A DNA stretch of 64,000 bases from Gammaproteobacteria bacterium (GCA_009837185.1 VXUA01000071.1:62001-126000); one strand, 5' to 3'; counted from the stretch's first letter, positions 50,735-60,675 are shown. A program made the numbers and translations. The notes: generated by a model not told the origin, from the sequence alone.

Positions 50735-52456
50735 TTACTCGCTTAGATTGTTTCTTTGTTGATTGAACGACACTTCATCGTCATCCCGTTCTACTGGGGT
50801 TGGCAGTATCGGTGGTTTATCTCGCGACGTCATTGTCTTCTGAACTTCAACCTGCGAGATCAAAATTGACGGCGATACAGCAGACACTGGTATTCGTCCA
50901 GATTCCGCTCCGCAATAACCGTTGAACGTATCATAATCAGAGGCTCCGGCTTCGATTCGACTCATTGTCGTTAGAGGTGTGCCAATCAGATCGACACCGC
51001 GGACAAGCTCTTGCCTACCGTCTGCGAACAACCGATAGACAATCAACGGCTGCACGTTATACGCATTAGGCATGGATCGTCCGGTAATTGCAAATCCTCC
51101 TTGAATATCTCCAAAATATAAGCCGAACTCGCGCCCTTGATCGCGTACGCGATCCAGTAGCATCTCTTTCAACTCTTCAGCGCTCACTGGGTTTTCGACT
51201 TCAAGAATTAGATTCGATTGTCGAGACACTGATCCATAACCACTTATACTTTGACGGCGACCGTGTCCGTTCGACTCCAAGAATCCTTCCATTGGTTGCC
51301 GCGACATCAAAAAGCCTTTTAACACACCATTTTCAATTACGGTGACTTTCTGGCCCTTTACTCCTTGATTATCGTAGTCATAAAAACCCCATAAAGTTAA
51401 ACCGCGGTGTTCGCGAATATTCGGATCGAAGTACATCGTGAAATTTTCCGGAAGAATTCGTTCGCCAAGTTTAGCTTTAAAAGTTTGACCGTCGGTGACC
51501 GATTTGAGGCGGTGTCCCTCCAATCGATGTCCAAGAATTTCATGGAAGAAAACTCCTGCGGCCCTAGCACCCAAAATTGCAGGTCCCGTGTATGGTTCTA
51601 CAATTGGGGCATTTCGCAACGCGTCCAATTCTTCGATCATTGCGCGAACATCGGTCATTACTTTGTCATCATCGGGAAAACCTTCCGGAGACAAAGCCTC
51701 GTAAGAAACGTACCGACGCAATTCCATGCCGTCCTCGGCTTTTGCGGTCGCAGAAATGCTGATTCTATAGTAAGCTTCTGATGTAGCAATCTTGGTCCCT
51801 TCAGAATTTACATACCAACGAGTCTCGACCTCTCCGATGATTAAAACGCTATTAGACTGAATGTGTTCCTCATATTTAAACGGCAGACCGTATCGTTTTA
51901 CTTTCTCACGAAAGCTCTCTCCAACATCGGCTAGACGCACAGACCTCCCGCGGTAGTCCGCTGTTGGCATCGAAGTAAAGTCGCCGGTTTTGTCTTCTTC
52001 CTCGACTGAGGCTTGAACTTCACTTTCCACTCGAGTGAGTTGTGAAAGAGCGCTACGAAAGCTATCGTTCGTCGCGTTCCAAAGCGCAACTTTTAGAGGT
52101 TGCTCCGCGTCAACGGAAATTGCACCAAAATTTACGCGTTGTGGAGTCCTATCAACTCGGGTATTGTCGAGTTCAGGAGATCCCACGCGCAAATCAATTG
52201 TCAACACTCGATTTAAGAAATCGGCATCGCGCAAAGTTTCTCCGTAAGAACCACTCACCTGAACAACATCGTCCTCAACAATCTCGTAGCTCATATAGAA
52301 AGGTGGTTTATCTTCGTCTTGGAGAACGTCGAAATTTCGCATTAATTCATCTTGCATGTTCCCCAAAATGCGTTCTGAGTCGTGTTCATCTGCAAAACTC
52401 AGACCAGACCAAGCTAGCAAAAACACAACACAAATCATCATTCGTTTCATATTCAA
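50735..52456 (-). CDS. Exported TldD-like metallopeptidase, third of quartet
   Basis: This 573-residue protein has a signal peptide (MKRMMICVVFLLAWSGLSFA) and a complete TldD-type zinc site: HEILGH at residues 305-310 (GVFFHEILGHRLEGHRLK) and the late cysteine Cys515 in NGYCGAESG. DNQGVKGQKVTVIENGVLKGFLMSR and SNGHGRR are also TldD-like. TldD/TldE pairs are peptidases that act on unfolded peptides and RiPP precursors in the cytoplasm; a signal peptide is atypical, so this copy should work in the periplasm. It is directly followed by a TldE-like gene. Confidence 0.9.
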   Translation of the reverse strand: MNMKRMMICVVFLLAWSGLSFADEHDSERILGNMQDELMRNFDVLQDEDKPPFYMSYEIVEDDVVQVSGSYGETLRDADFLNRVLTIDLRVGSPELDNTRVDRTPQRVNFGAISVDAEQPLKVALWNATNDSFRSALSQLTRVESEVQASVEEEDKTGDFTSMPTADYRGRSVRLADVGESFREKVKRYGLPFKYEEHIQSNSVLIIGEVETRWYVNSEGTKIATSEAYYRISISATAKAEDGMELRRYVSYEALSPEGFPDDDKVMTDVRAMIEELDALRNAPIVEPYTGPAILGARAAGVFFHEILGHRLEGHRLKSVTDGQTFKAKLGERILPENFTMYFDPNIREHRGLTLWGFYDYDNQGVKGQKVTVIENGVLKGFLMSRQPMEGFLESNGHGRRQSISGYGSVSRQSNLILEVENPVSAEELKEMLLDRVRDQGREFGLYFGDIQGGFAITGRSMPNAYNVQPLIVYRLFADGRQELVRGVDLIGTPLTTMSRIEAGASDYDTFNGYCGAESGRIPVSAVSPSILISQVEVQKTMTSRDKPPILPTPVERDDDEVSFNQQRNNLSE

Positions 52457-52512
52457 TCTCTCCTAAAGTTTTAAAGTTGAATTGAAATTTAAATTTCTTC
52501 CACGGATAACAG

Positions 52513-54333
52513 TTATTCACTCGCAGGGTGTGCAACGATCGGTAATCTCGGATGACCCGTTCCACCACCTTGAAATGACAGTTCTTCAAGTAACACATCG
52601 GGAGCGACGACACCAAGAAACCCTGGCGATCCGAACGCTCCGCCCAGTCCCCCTAGCGATCCTAACATCGCAGACATCAACGTTGATGCGGAGAACGGCG
52701 TAGAAACGTTGTAAGCACGTCTCGTGTCCGACACGGCTACAATGTCTTTCAATTGACTATCGGAAAACGAAGTAACCGTTATCGGGCGAATCGGTACCTC
52801 GTTACCGTCCATATCTACTTTGTATGCGTGCAATGTTGGTAACAATGGAATACCTCCGCCCATCATGGCTTGGGTAACTGCCATAATACCGTCCATGCCT
52901 GAGCCCAATGCTACCGATCCTATATCGCTAAATCTCTTGATCACAATTCCATAGTCAAGAGCATTATCTTCGACAAGGACGAGTAATTCTTCCTTGAGTT
53001 CTTCTTCGGTCATTCCCTCGCTGGACGAAACAAATAAATTTCCTGGTAGTGGAGTACCGGTCCGATTACTGCCAGTACTTTTGTTTAATTCTTTGGTCGG
53101 CGCGCGCGTCGTAAGTAACGTAAGCAATCTACCGTCCTTGATCAGTTCGGTGCGGCGCGCAGGCATTCCCTCGCTATCAACCACATAACTGCCCATTAAG
53201 GAAACACCTTCGTGTTCCCGAATGGTGGGATCATTGACAACGCTAAGAAATCTGGGTAAAACTCTAGTGTCGATTTTGTCCATGAACGGATTTTGTAGCT
53301 GTCCCATCATACCACCCATACCGCCGAATTCTGACACGGGGAGTGGAACAGCACCCGCTCGAGAACCAAGTACCTGTGAAAAGAAATCAGCAGTCGCTTC
53401 ATCGGTTATCAAAACAGGACCAGTGTAAGCTCTCACGTGCTCCGCGTTCTTGAATTCAAGGATCGATGCGATAAGCTCTTCATGACGTTGCTTGAGTTCC
53501 TCTACTTCGTTATATAGGTCCTCACAGTTGTTTCCATAGGCTGTCAAATAATCATTGACCAGGGCACCGTCGTCGGCCTGGGCGCTTGCTTGTGTGCGTA
53601 CTGAACATAACGAAGACTCTAGGCGATGAAAATTGCCGTCAGAGTCGATATAGGTCCGCTTATTTGTCACATAACTAACAGTCGTGGACGTCTCTTGAAG
53701 TTCGGGGTGACCCTTCAGAACCGCAGACAGTTCATTAGCGAACGCCTTCACTCGGTCAATGTCAATCGCAGCAAGTTCCTGCTCGGAAACGTACTCAAAA
53801 GGTTCTTCCTCGTTGAAATCGTTCGCGCGTTCTAAACCTGGCTGTTGCTCAAGTGCTGTTTTCTTTGCTGCCAACGAACTAACAGCTTCTTTATAAGCTG
53901 CGTCGGTACTCATCCAAATTACACGCCGCAATTCATCGTAAGAATCGGTCAGGGGGAAGGAGCCGCCTCCCATTAGGCCACCCAAGAGACCACCCAACCC
54001 AAACATACCACCGCCACTTCCTTCAAAATTGGTGTTATCGAGTTGTCGATCGCCCACCCTTACATTGACGGACAAATTTCGATTCGTAGAGTGGTTCGAA
54101 TCTGCTGAACCCCCAAGAATGGATTGCACGACACTCATCGACACCTCATTCACGGTATAGGACAGGAAATACGGTGGTGGTTCTTCATCAATCTGCAGCT
54201 CTGTTAACGAACGATCCATTTCGTCCTTTAGAGCATTAATTAAAACATCATCCGTGTCCTTGTTTGCTTGTCCTTGTAAGGAAATAGTTAAAGCAAGTAA
54301 GACAAATAGGAACAATTTTTGCACGTAATTCAT
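52513..54333 (-). CDS. Exported TldE/PmbA-like protein (no metal site), second of quartet
   Basis: A 606-residue protein with signal peptide (MNYVQKLFLFVLLALTISLQGQA). Like the gene at 49001 it keeps the TldD/E frame (DVLINALKDEMDRSLTEL, RNLSVNVRVGDRQLDNTNF, SLMGSYVVDSEGMPARRTELIKDGRLLTLLTTRAP) but has no HExxxH and no late cysteine. It carries two glycine-rich insertions, GGGMFGLGGLLGGLMGGGS near residue 108 and SAMLGSLGGLGGAFGSPGF near the end. These are flexible or membrane-contacting segments not seen in the other three. It follows the first tldD-like gene by 19 bp. Confidence 0.85.
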   Translation of the reverse strand: MNYVQKLFLFVLLALTISLQGQANKDTDDVLINALKDEMDRSLTELQIDEEPPPYFLSYTVNEVSMSVVQSILGGSADSNHSTNRNLSVNVRVGDRQLDNTNFEGSGGGMFGLGGLLGGLMGGGSFPLTDSYDELRRVIWMSTDAAYKEAVSSLAAKKTALEQQPGLERANDFNEEEPFEYVSEQELAAIDIDRVKAFANELSAVLKGHPELQETSTTVSYVTNKRTYIDSDGNFHRLESSLCSVRTQASAQADDGALVNDYLTAYGNNCEDLYNEVEELKQRHEELIASILEFKNAEHVRAYTGPVLITDEATADFFSQVLGSRAGAVPLPVSEFGGMGGMMGQLQNPFMDKIDTRVLPRFLSVVNDPTIREHEGVSLMGSYVVDSEGMPARRTELIKDGRLLTLLTTRAPTKELNKSTGSNRTGTPLPGNLFVSSSEGMTEEELKEELLVLVEDNALDYGIVIKRFSDIGSVALGSGMDGIMAVTQAMMGGGIPLLPTLHAYKVDMDGNEVPIRPITVTSFSDSQLKDIVAVSDTRRAYNVSTPFSASTLMSAMLGSLGGLGGAFGSPGFLGVVAPDVLLEELSFQGGGTGHPRLPIVAHPASE

Positions 54334-54352
54334 TTATCTATGTAGTCCGTTC

Positions 54353-56074
54353 TTAGTGAGTATGAATGCTTCGGTCCGCGGGCGGTCGTACCGGGGACGG
54401 CAGGATCGGAGGAATGTCCCTAGAAGTACTAGATTTTTGTACTTCTATTTGAGACACTAAGAGAGATGGAGCTACCGTAGATACTGGTACCCAACCAGAT
54501 TCAGCACCACACATGCCGTTGAACACCGCGTAATCGTCTGCTCCCTGTTCCACTCGACTAAAGGTCGTCAATGGAGTACCGATTAAATCGGCCCCCCGGA
54601 TGACTTCTGTCTTCCCATCTGGGTATATCTTGTAAACCAATACCGGCGTAACATTAAACGAGTTTGGTATGGTTCTCCCAGTGGTAGTAAATCCGCCTTG
54701 AATATCGTGAAAAATCAACCCATATGGTTTATCTTCTTGGGTCACTCGCTCTATGAGCATTGTCTTCAATGTTTCATAAGAAACTGGATTTTCCACTTCA
54801 ACAAACATATTCGACTGGCGAGCAATCGCTAAATATCCAGCGTTCTTTCGCCCGTGCCCGTTAGAAGTGGGAAAGCCTTCAAGAGGTCGTCGAGACATTA
54901 GAAACCCTTTAAGCACACCGCGGTCGACGATTACTACTCGTCTTCCTTTTACTCCTTGGTTGTCATACTTATATGTTCCAAGAAGCGGAACATCGCCGAA
55001 TTGTTCGACCGTTGGATCGAAAACAACTGAAATAGATTCTGGTAGTATCTGAGTATTCACTGCCTTAAGGAACGTTTGACCATCATCATCGTCTTTCAGT
55101 CTGTGACCTTCCAATCGATGCCCAAGTACTTCATGGAAAAATACTCCGGTTGCCCTTCCATACAAAATTGCCGGTCCTGTGTACGGTTCGGCTAAAGGAG
55201 CTTCACGTAGAGCTTTCAAGTCTGCTATCAGTTGTTGTACTTCGGTCACAATTTGTGTGTCCTGGAGAAGCGACTCCTGCGAAGTTCCTTCAAACGTCAG
55301 CGATTTGCCCAGCACCATGCCATCATCAGCTTTCGTAGAGGCTGAAATGATCAAACGAAAGTAGGGATGTGAAACCTTAATCCTAGTTCCTTCCGAATTT
55401 ACAAACCAACGAGTCTCAATGTCAGTAGAAATCGTCGCACTATTGCTACGAATGTGAGCCACATCGGAAAAGAATTGGGTATAGAGTCTAATCTTTCGTT
55501 TCAGCAAATCTTCATCCACTATAAGATCTTTCGTTTCTTCCGCGTAGGTCTCTGTGGGAGTTTGCGAAAAATCGCCTGATTGGTCGTCTTTTTCGACCTG
55601 TGCTTGTAATATTGATTGCACGTTGGTGAGCTGGGTAACGGCTTGCTTGTACTTTTTGTCAGTATGTAACCAAAGTACCGTACGTAGTGCGGCCGGATCA
55701 TCGACAGGAATGATCGAGGGAAGCGCTAAGTCGAATATGTCTCCAAGTCCACCGAAGGGAGCATTCACCGGGTGCGTGTTGTCAACAAAGTAGTCTCCCA
55801 CCCGTATATCGACGTCAAGGACGCGATTAACAGACTTTTCCGTCCCGGTAACTTGGCCGAAAGCACCGTTGATGGAAACGACTTCATCTTGAGTTATTTC
55901 ATAACTCAAAAAATAAGGTGGCTCGTCTTGTTCTTGAAGAGCTTGAAAAGATCGATCAAGTTCCGTCCCCATCGTGTCTAGCACCGAATCTTTAGCGTTC
56001 AGCACAACATTGGCCAAAAGCATTACGGAACAAGTAGTAATAATTAGTTTTGGTTGGTACAAATTCTTCACCAC
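54353..56074 (-). CDS. Exported TldD-like metallopeptidase, first of quartet
   Basis: The 573-residue protein opens at GTG 56074 (AGGA ten bases upstream) with a hydrophobic signal (LIITTCSVMLLANVVLNA). The zinc site is intact: HEVLGH at residues 314-319 and Cys522 in NGMCGAESG. It is clearly a paralogue of the gene at 50735: both share GVFFHExLGHRLEGHRLK, YDNQGVKG, IQGGF.xTGRxxPN and xGxDLIGTPLTT. It heads the four-gene operon, with a promoter candidate at 56109-56136. Substrate unknown. Confidence 0.9.
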   Translation of the reverse strand: MVKNLYQPKLIITTCSVMLLANVVLNAKDSVLDTMGTELDRSFQALQEQDEPPYFLSYEITQDEVVSINGAFGQVTGTEKSVNRVLDVDIRVGDYFVDNTHPVNAPFGGLGDIFDLALPSIIPVDDPAALRTVLWLHTDKKYKQAVTQLTNVQSILQAQVEKDDQSGDFSQTPTETYAEETKDLIVDEDLLKRKIRLYTQFFSDVAHIRSNSATISTDIETRWFVNSEGTRIKVSHPYFRLIISASTKADDGMVLGKSLTFEGTSQESLLQDTQIVTEVQQLIADLKALREAPLAEPYTGPAILYGRATGVFFHEVLGHRLEGHRLKDDDDGQTFLKAVNTQILPESISVVFDPTVEQFGDVPLLGTYKYDNQGVKGRRVVIVDRGVLKGFLMSRRPLEGFPTSNGHGRKNAGYLAIARQSNMFVEVENPVSYETLKTMLIERVTQEDKPYGLIFHDIQGGFTTTGRTIPNSFNVTPVLVYKIYPDGKTEVIRGADLIGTPLTTFSRVEQGADDYAVFNGMCGAESGWVPVSTVAPSLLVSQIEVQKSSTSRDIPPILPSPVRPPADRSIHTH

Positions 56075-56108
56075 GTAAGTGGATTCCTAAGTTGAAATGA
56101 GCGTAGCA

Positions 56109-56136
56109 ATTGTACGAAAAACTAGTTTCAAGACAA
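56109..56136 (-). promoter_or_regulatory. Promoter candidate of the TldD/E operon
   Basis: On the reverse strand TTGTCT (56131-56136) and TACAAT (56109-56114) are 16 bp apart, with five of six -10 bases matching consensus. Transcription would begin near 56102, about 28 bases before the GTG start. The rest of the 225-bp divergent region up to the acetoacetyl-CoA synthetase gene shows no clear second promoter. Confidence 0.5.
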
Positions 56137-56299
56137 ATCTGCCCTCCGTAGTCATTGAGCGCGAAATTCGCAAGCGAGAAACCGACCACACACTAAACAG
56201 TTCCGTAGTATTACAATTCGCACGTATTGACCTCCGATAAATGATGTTGGTCGACGTGCATCCCATAACGCGCTACATGCCAAAATCGAATCTAACCTG

Positions 56300-58219
56300 A
56301 TGCCGAAGAAACAACTCTGGCACCCCTCGCAAGAATTGATAAATTCTTGTAATCTCACGAGATTTGCGAATTCGTTTGGTTTTGAGCCTCCAAATTATTT
56401 TCACCTCCATGATTGGTCAATCAACAATAAGGCGGAGTTTTGGCGCAACATTTGGGAGTTTGCCAATGTCTCGGGAAACAGAGGGGAACCAATCTTAGTA
56501 AACGAAGACAATTTTTTGACGAGTACTTGGTTTCCCAAGGCTCAATTGAACTTCACAGAAAATTTACTTCAGGGAAATGACGATGACGTAGCGATCGTGT
56601 CGGTGACCGAGCTGGGCGTGAGAACGGAGTTGACCTTCAGTGAGCTAAGTCGGAAAGTCGCGCAATTTGCTAGTGAGCTTACCGAGATCGGAGTCGAGGC
56701 AGGAGATAGAGTCGCAGCATACCTACCGAATGTTGCGGAAACGGTCATTGCTATGCTTGGCACTGCAAGCATAGGTGCGGTTTGGTCCTCCTGTTCACCT
56801 GATTTTGGTTTTCAGGGTGCATTTGACCGATTCAGTCAAATCACGCCGAAAGTGCTGATCGCCTGCGACGGATATACCTACAACGGGAAACGGTTTAACG
56901 TAAGCCAGAATGTACGTTTGTTGGAGCAGCACATCGAAAGCATAAAACGTGTCATTACGCTAAATTTCTTGTCGCGCCAAAAGGACGACTTCGATTCCAT
57001 TTTTCTACGAGATGAGAACGCTTGGGATTTTCAACGGTTCTCTTTCAATCAACCGTTGTATGTGATGTACTCGTCTGGGACGACCGGAAAACCAAAGTGT
57101 ATCGTTCACGGTGCAGGAGGGACGTTGATTCAACACCTCAAGGAACATCAGTTACACGTTAACCTCGGAGACGAATCGACAATCTTTTTTTTCACTACTT
57201 GTGGTTGGATGATGTGGAACTGGCTTGTTTCAGCGCTCGCAAGTGGAAGCACAATCGTGTTATATGAAGGTTCCGCGTTTTGGCCAAATCCAAACACTCT
57301 CATCCAAATGATTGAAAATGAGAGAATCAGCGTGTTTGGCGCGAGTGCGAAGTACTTCTCAGCATTGGAAAAATCAAACGTTAAGCCCAAAACGGAGCAG
57401 GATTTGACCAGTCTCATATCGATGCAATCTACCGGATCACCACTTGCACCCGAGTCTTTTGACTATGTCCATCGGGACATTAAAGACGATATACAGATAG
57501 CATCAATTTCTGGCGGTACAGATCTAATTTCTTGTTTCGCTCTGGGTGTTCCGTGGCTACCCGTAAACCGCGGCGAACTCCAAGGACCGGGACTTGGCAT
57601 GGCTGTGGACGTGTTTGACGAACTAGGAAACTCAGTTCGCTCGGCGCGCGGAGAACTAGTCTGTACAAAAACTTTTCCGAGCAAACCAATCGGTTTTTGG
57701 AACGACCCTGAAGACGAAAAATATCGTGCAGCATATTTCGACAAATTTTCCAACGTCTGGGCACACGGCGATTTCGCTGAGATCAACAAAATGACCGGTG
57801 GACTGATCATTCACGGAAGAAGCGATGCAGTGTTAAATCCCGGCGGTGTCCGGATCGGCACGGCAGAAATTTACGGTCAGGTCGAGGCTATGTCGGAGAT
57901 TACTGAAGCACTGTGCGTCGGTCAGGACTGGAATGACGACGTGCGCGTGATTCTCTTTGTCGTATTAGCTCCGAACATCAAATTTGGAGAAGATCTGTGT
58001 GCCCGGATCAAGCAGCGACTACGTGCAAACGTATCGCCACGTCATGTACCTGCTAAGATTATCGCCGTACCAGAGATACCTCGTACTAGATCAGGAAAAA
58101 TTGCTGAACTCTCGGTTCGAGATGTGATTCACGGGCAAGACGTGGGTAACACGTCGGCGTTGGCAAATTCCGAGTGCTTATCCAGTTTCGAAAATATGCC
58201 TGAATTGACGACCGACTAG
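56300..58219 (+). CDS. Acetoacetyl-CoA synthetase
   Basis: A 639-residue acyl-adenylate enzyme that activates acetoacetate to acetoacetyl-CoA. Evidence: N-terminal LWHPSQELINSCNLTRFANS and FWRNIWEF, the AMP-binding motif YVMYSSGTTGKPKCIVHGAGG, FFTTCGWMMWNWLVSALASGSTIVLYEG, SGGTDLISCF, and the C-terminal PRTRSGKIAELSVRD with the catalytic lysine. The acetoacetyl-CoA synthetase family is distinguished from acetyl-CoA synthetase by the CGWMMWNW and SISGGTD blocks. It allows use of ketone bodies or PHB breakdown products. It is convergent with the threonine dehydratase gene. Confidence 0.93.
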   Translation: MPKKQLWHPSQELINSCNLTRFANSFGFEPPNYFHLHDWSINNKAEFWRNIWEFANVSGNRGEPILVNEDNFLTSTWFPKAQLNFTENLLQGNDDDVAIVSVTELGVRTELTFSELSRKVAQFASELTEIGVEAGDRVAAYLPNVAETVIAMLGTASIGAVWSSCSPDFGFQGAFDRFSQITPKVLIACDGYTYNGKRFNVSQNVRLLEQHIESIKRVITLNFLSRQKDDFDSIFLRDENAWDFQRFSFNQPLYVMYSSGTTGKPKCIVHGAGGTLIQHLKEHQLHVNLGDESTIFFFTTCGWMMWNWLVSALASGSTIVLYEGSAFWPNPNTLIQMIENERISVFGASAKYFSALEKSNVKPKTEQDLTSLISMQSTGSPLAPESFDYVHRDIKDDIQIASISGGTDLISCFALGVPWLPVNRGELQGPGLGMAVDVFDELGNSVRSARGELVCTKTFPSKPIGFWNDPEDEKYRAAYFDKFSNVWAHGDFAEINKMTGGLIIHGRSDAVLNPGGVRIGTAEIYGQVEAMSEITEALCVGQDWNDDVRVILFVVLAPNIKFGEDLCARIKQRLRANVSPRHVPAKIIAVPEIPRTRSGKIAELSVRDVIHGQDVGNTSALANSECLSSFENMPELTTD

Positions 58220-58248
58220 TAGTGCTGAGAAATTAATTGAAAAACACT

Positions 58249-59463
58249 TCAATTGACCAAGACGTCTACCTCATAACCCTCAGCGCGCAGTTGTTCGACA
58301 ACATGTTCAGCTTGTTCTTCACCACACAAATGAATCAGTACATCGATTGGTTGAGCTCCGAGAGTACTGGTATGAAGTTTCCGTTGATGTGTTATATCAA
58401 CTATGTTGCTATCAAGCGTTCCTAGGTGTTGCGTAAGTTTAGCAAGCGATCCTGGAACGTCCGCAACCAATGCGCGCAAGCGAATTAAGCGTTTGGATCG
58501 TACCAATCCTCGCTCGATGACGTTTGCAAGAACCATCATTTCGATGTTACCTCCAGTAACCAGAAGCGCGGTCCTTCCTTTCGTTAGATGAGCGTGTCGA
58601 AACAAAGCTGCTAATGGTGCTGCACCCGCGCCTTCAACTACCGTTTTTTTCACCTCAAGTAGTGTAAAGATCGCGCGTTCAATTTCTTCTTCGGCCACTT
58701 CCACGATGTCATCGAGAAGTTCTTTCATCATCGGTCCAGTAATCTCTCCCGGACGTTTCACAGCCATTCCTTCAGCAATCGTCATCGCGGTGCGCTTTTC
58801 GGTTGGTGGAAAATCGTAGAACATAGCATACGCGGTATTGAAAGTATCCACCTGTACGCCTAAAACGCGCACATCTGGTTTGATCTGTTTCACGGCAGAG
58901 ACGACGCCGCAAATCAGTCCTCCGCCCCCGATCGGCACAATGACTGTTTCGATACTTGGGTCTTGTTCTAGAATCTCAATGCCTAAGGTACCTTGACCTG
59001 CGATCACGTCTAAGTCGTCAAATGGATGAACTAGAGTACGTCCTGAAGAAGCCGCGAGTTCTCGAGCAAATTGCATCGATTCATCGAATCGGTCTCCGAC
59101 TAAGTCAACTTCTGCCCCAAGTGCTTTGGTATTTTCTACTTTGTTATTCGGAGTGTATTTTGGCATCACTATTCTTATCGGAATGCGTAGCAAACCAGCG
59201 TGTCGAGCAATGCCCTGAGCGTGATTCCCTGCCGACGCGGCAACCACCCCTCGAATTCTCTCGTCGTGTGACAAGAGAAGCAATTTGTTTACAGCGCCGC
59301 GTTCTTTAAACGCTGCAGTAAACTGCTGATTTTCGTATTTAAGCGTGAGGTCTACGCCTGTCAGTCTGGAAAGGATCTCCGATCGGAGTAGCGGCGTGTA
59401 AAGGACGTGATCTCGAATTCGCTCATGTGCTTCTTGAATTTGTTGTAACGGGATCGCCGGCAC
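58249..59463 (-). CDS. Threonine ammonia-lyase with ACT domain
   Basis: A 404-residue PLP enzyme deaminating threonine (and serine) to 2-oxobutyrate. The lysine motif is QFTAAFKERGAVNKL near residue 51, followed by VVAASAGNHAQGIA, the glycine loop IVPIGGGGLICGV, and VTGGNIEMM. An ACT-type regulatory domain ends it (LRALVADVPGSLAKLTQHLGTLDSNIVDITHQR). This is the TdcB/short IlvA type with a single regulatory domain. It starts at GTG 59463 and is downstream of the second ABC exporter, 15 bp after the permease gene, so it could be the last gene of that transcript. Confidence 0.93.
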   Translation of the reverse strand: MPAIPLQQIQEAHERIRDHVLYTPLLRSEILSRLTGVDLTLKYENQQFTAAFKERGAVNKLLLLSHDERIRGVVAASAGNHAQGIARHAGLLRIPIRIVMPKYTPNNKVENTKALGAEVDLVGDRFDESMQFARELAASSGRTLVHPFDDLDVIAGQGTLGIEILEQDPSIETVIVPIGGGGLICGVVSAVKQIKPDVRVLGVQVDTFNTAYAMFYDFPPTEKRTAMTIAEGMAVKRPGEITGPMMKELLDDIVEVAEEEIERAIFTLLEVKKTVVEGAGAAPLAALFRHAHLTKGRTALLVTGGNIEMMVLANVIERGLVRSKRLIRLRALVADVPGSLAKLTQHLGTLDSNIVDITHQRKLHTSTLGAQPIDVLIHLCGEEQAEHVVEQLRAEGYEVDVLVN

Positions 59464-59478
59464 GGTTAGTTTTAGCTC

Positions 59479-60642
59479 TTATTCGCCTCTTAAAGCGGCA
59501 GTTACCGGCAATAACGCTGCCCGAATTGCGGGAAAAAAGCCTCCAATCATACCAAGCCCGACGCTTACGACAATACCAAGCGAAATTAGAAAAGGGGAAA
59601 CGTTGAAGTCAAACACTATCTGAGAAAAAGCTGTCGAATCTAGTGTAGAAACAGTAAAGCCGTTGAACGCTAAATAAGCGATCAGAGCTCCTAAGCCACC
59701 ACCGAAAATAGCCAAGATTAAAGATTCGACAAGGACCGAAATAACGACTGGACCTCCACCAAAACCAATCGCGCGGAGCGTCGCAATCTCATAAGTACGC
59801 GATGCCACAGCCGTATACATCGTGTTCAATGCAGCAAATACTGCCCCAACACTCATGATGATTCCAACAATCAGAGCGAAAATCTTAATCAGTCGCGTAT
59901 TGTCCTGTAAACTCTTTTTGTACCAGTCTTGTTCCGAATGAAGATCGACTTGGAGACGAGGATCTTCTTTTATGCTCTCAGCTAGACCCTTGATCAAACT
60001 CGGGCTAGTTAGTCGTAATCGAATTGAAGTTATTCCACCTTCGTATCGAAATTCAGACTGCACGTTTGATAAATCCCCCCAAATTTCAGATTCAATGGAA
60101 CTACCGTCTGCTTCAAACGTTCCGACCACGGTCCATGTAAACTCCCTCAACTCTACTATGTCGCCCAAGTTCAATCCGATGAATTCCTCTTGAGCTTTAG
60201 TTCCCACGATGATCTCATTCTTACCGGGTTCTGTGCGGCGTCCCTCAACCAGTTCTAACTCAGGTCGAATGTTGTATGAGTCCTCTGACACACCTCTCAC
60301 CACTACGTTCGCGGCGGTGTTCGTCGCTTTTTTCGGAATATCTGCAATAACAAAAAGCTCTGCAGCAGCGAGTTCTACACCGTCCAACGTGGAAACAATA
60401 TTTGCTTCATCTAGGCCCAAATTACTAGAGAGTTCTCCTGTCGCACCGCTTCGCACTGCGACTCCACGATAGGGATCAGTTGAGCTTGTAAAAACGGAAG
60501 TTAGCCCAGTCGCCATCGATAACAACGCGACTAAGACCGCTACGACTCCACCAATTCCAATCACAACCACGAGCGATGAACTCCACCTTGAAGGGATATT
60601 CAAGATGTTCAATCGAGTAACTGCGAATATTTGTGCTAACAC
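59479..60642 (-). CDS. ABC exporter permease (FtsX-like), second of two
   Basis: The 387-residue protein has one N-terminal helix (SSLVVVIGIGGVVAVLVALLSMA), a periplasmic domain, and three C-terminal helices (IFALIVGIIMSVGAVFAALNTMYTAVASR, VVISVLVESLILAIFGGGLGALIAYLA, ISLGIVVSVGLGMIGGFFPA). The coupling sequence SRTYEIATLRAIGFGG is typical of MacB-like permeases. Together with the upstream permease and ATPase it should form a heteromeric exporter. Start GTG 60642, with no good alternative. Confidence 0.9.
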   Translation of the reverse strand: MLAQIFAVTRLNILNIPSRWSSSLVVVIGIGGVVAVLVALLSMATGLTSVFTSSTDPYRGVAVRSGATGELSSNLGLDEANIVSTLDGVELAAAELFVIADIPKKATNTAANVVVRGVSEDSYNIRPELELVEGRRTEPGKNEIIVGTKAQEEFIGLNLGDIVELREFTWTVVGTFEADGSSIESEIWGDLSNVQSEFRYEGGITSIRLRLTSPSLIKGLAESIKEDPRLQVDLHSEQDWYKKSLQDNTRLIKIFALIVGIIMSVGAVFAALNTMYTAVASRTYEIATLRAIGFGGGPVVISVLVESLILAIFGGGLGALIAYLAFNGFTVSTLDSTAFSQIVFDFNVSPFLISLGIVVSVGLGMIGGFFPAIRAALLPVTAALRGE

Positions 60643-60675
60643 GGTAGATTTAAACTCGTACTTATTTGAAAGTTG

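Noticed and set aside
58235-58254. AATTGAA / TTCAATT inverted repeat at the acetoacetyl-CoA synthetase and threonine dehydratase junction, considered as a terminator
   Set aside because: The stem is 7 bp, AT-rich, and lacks a T run on either strand.
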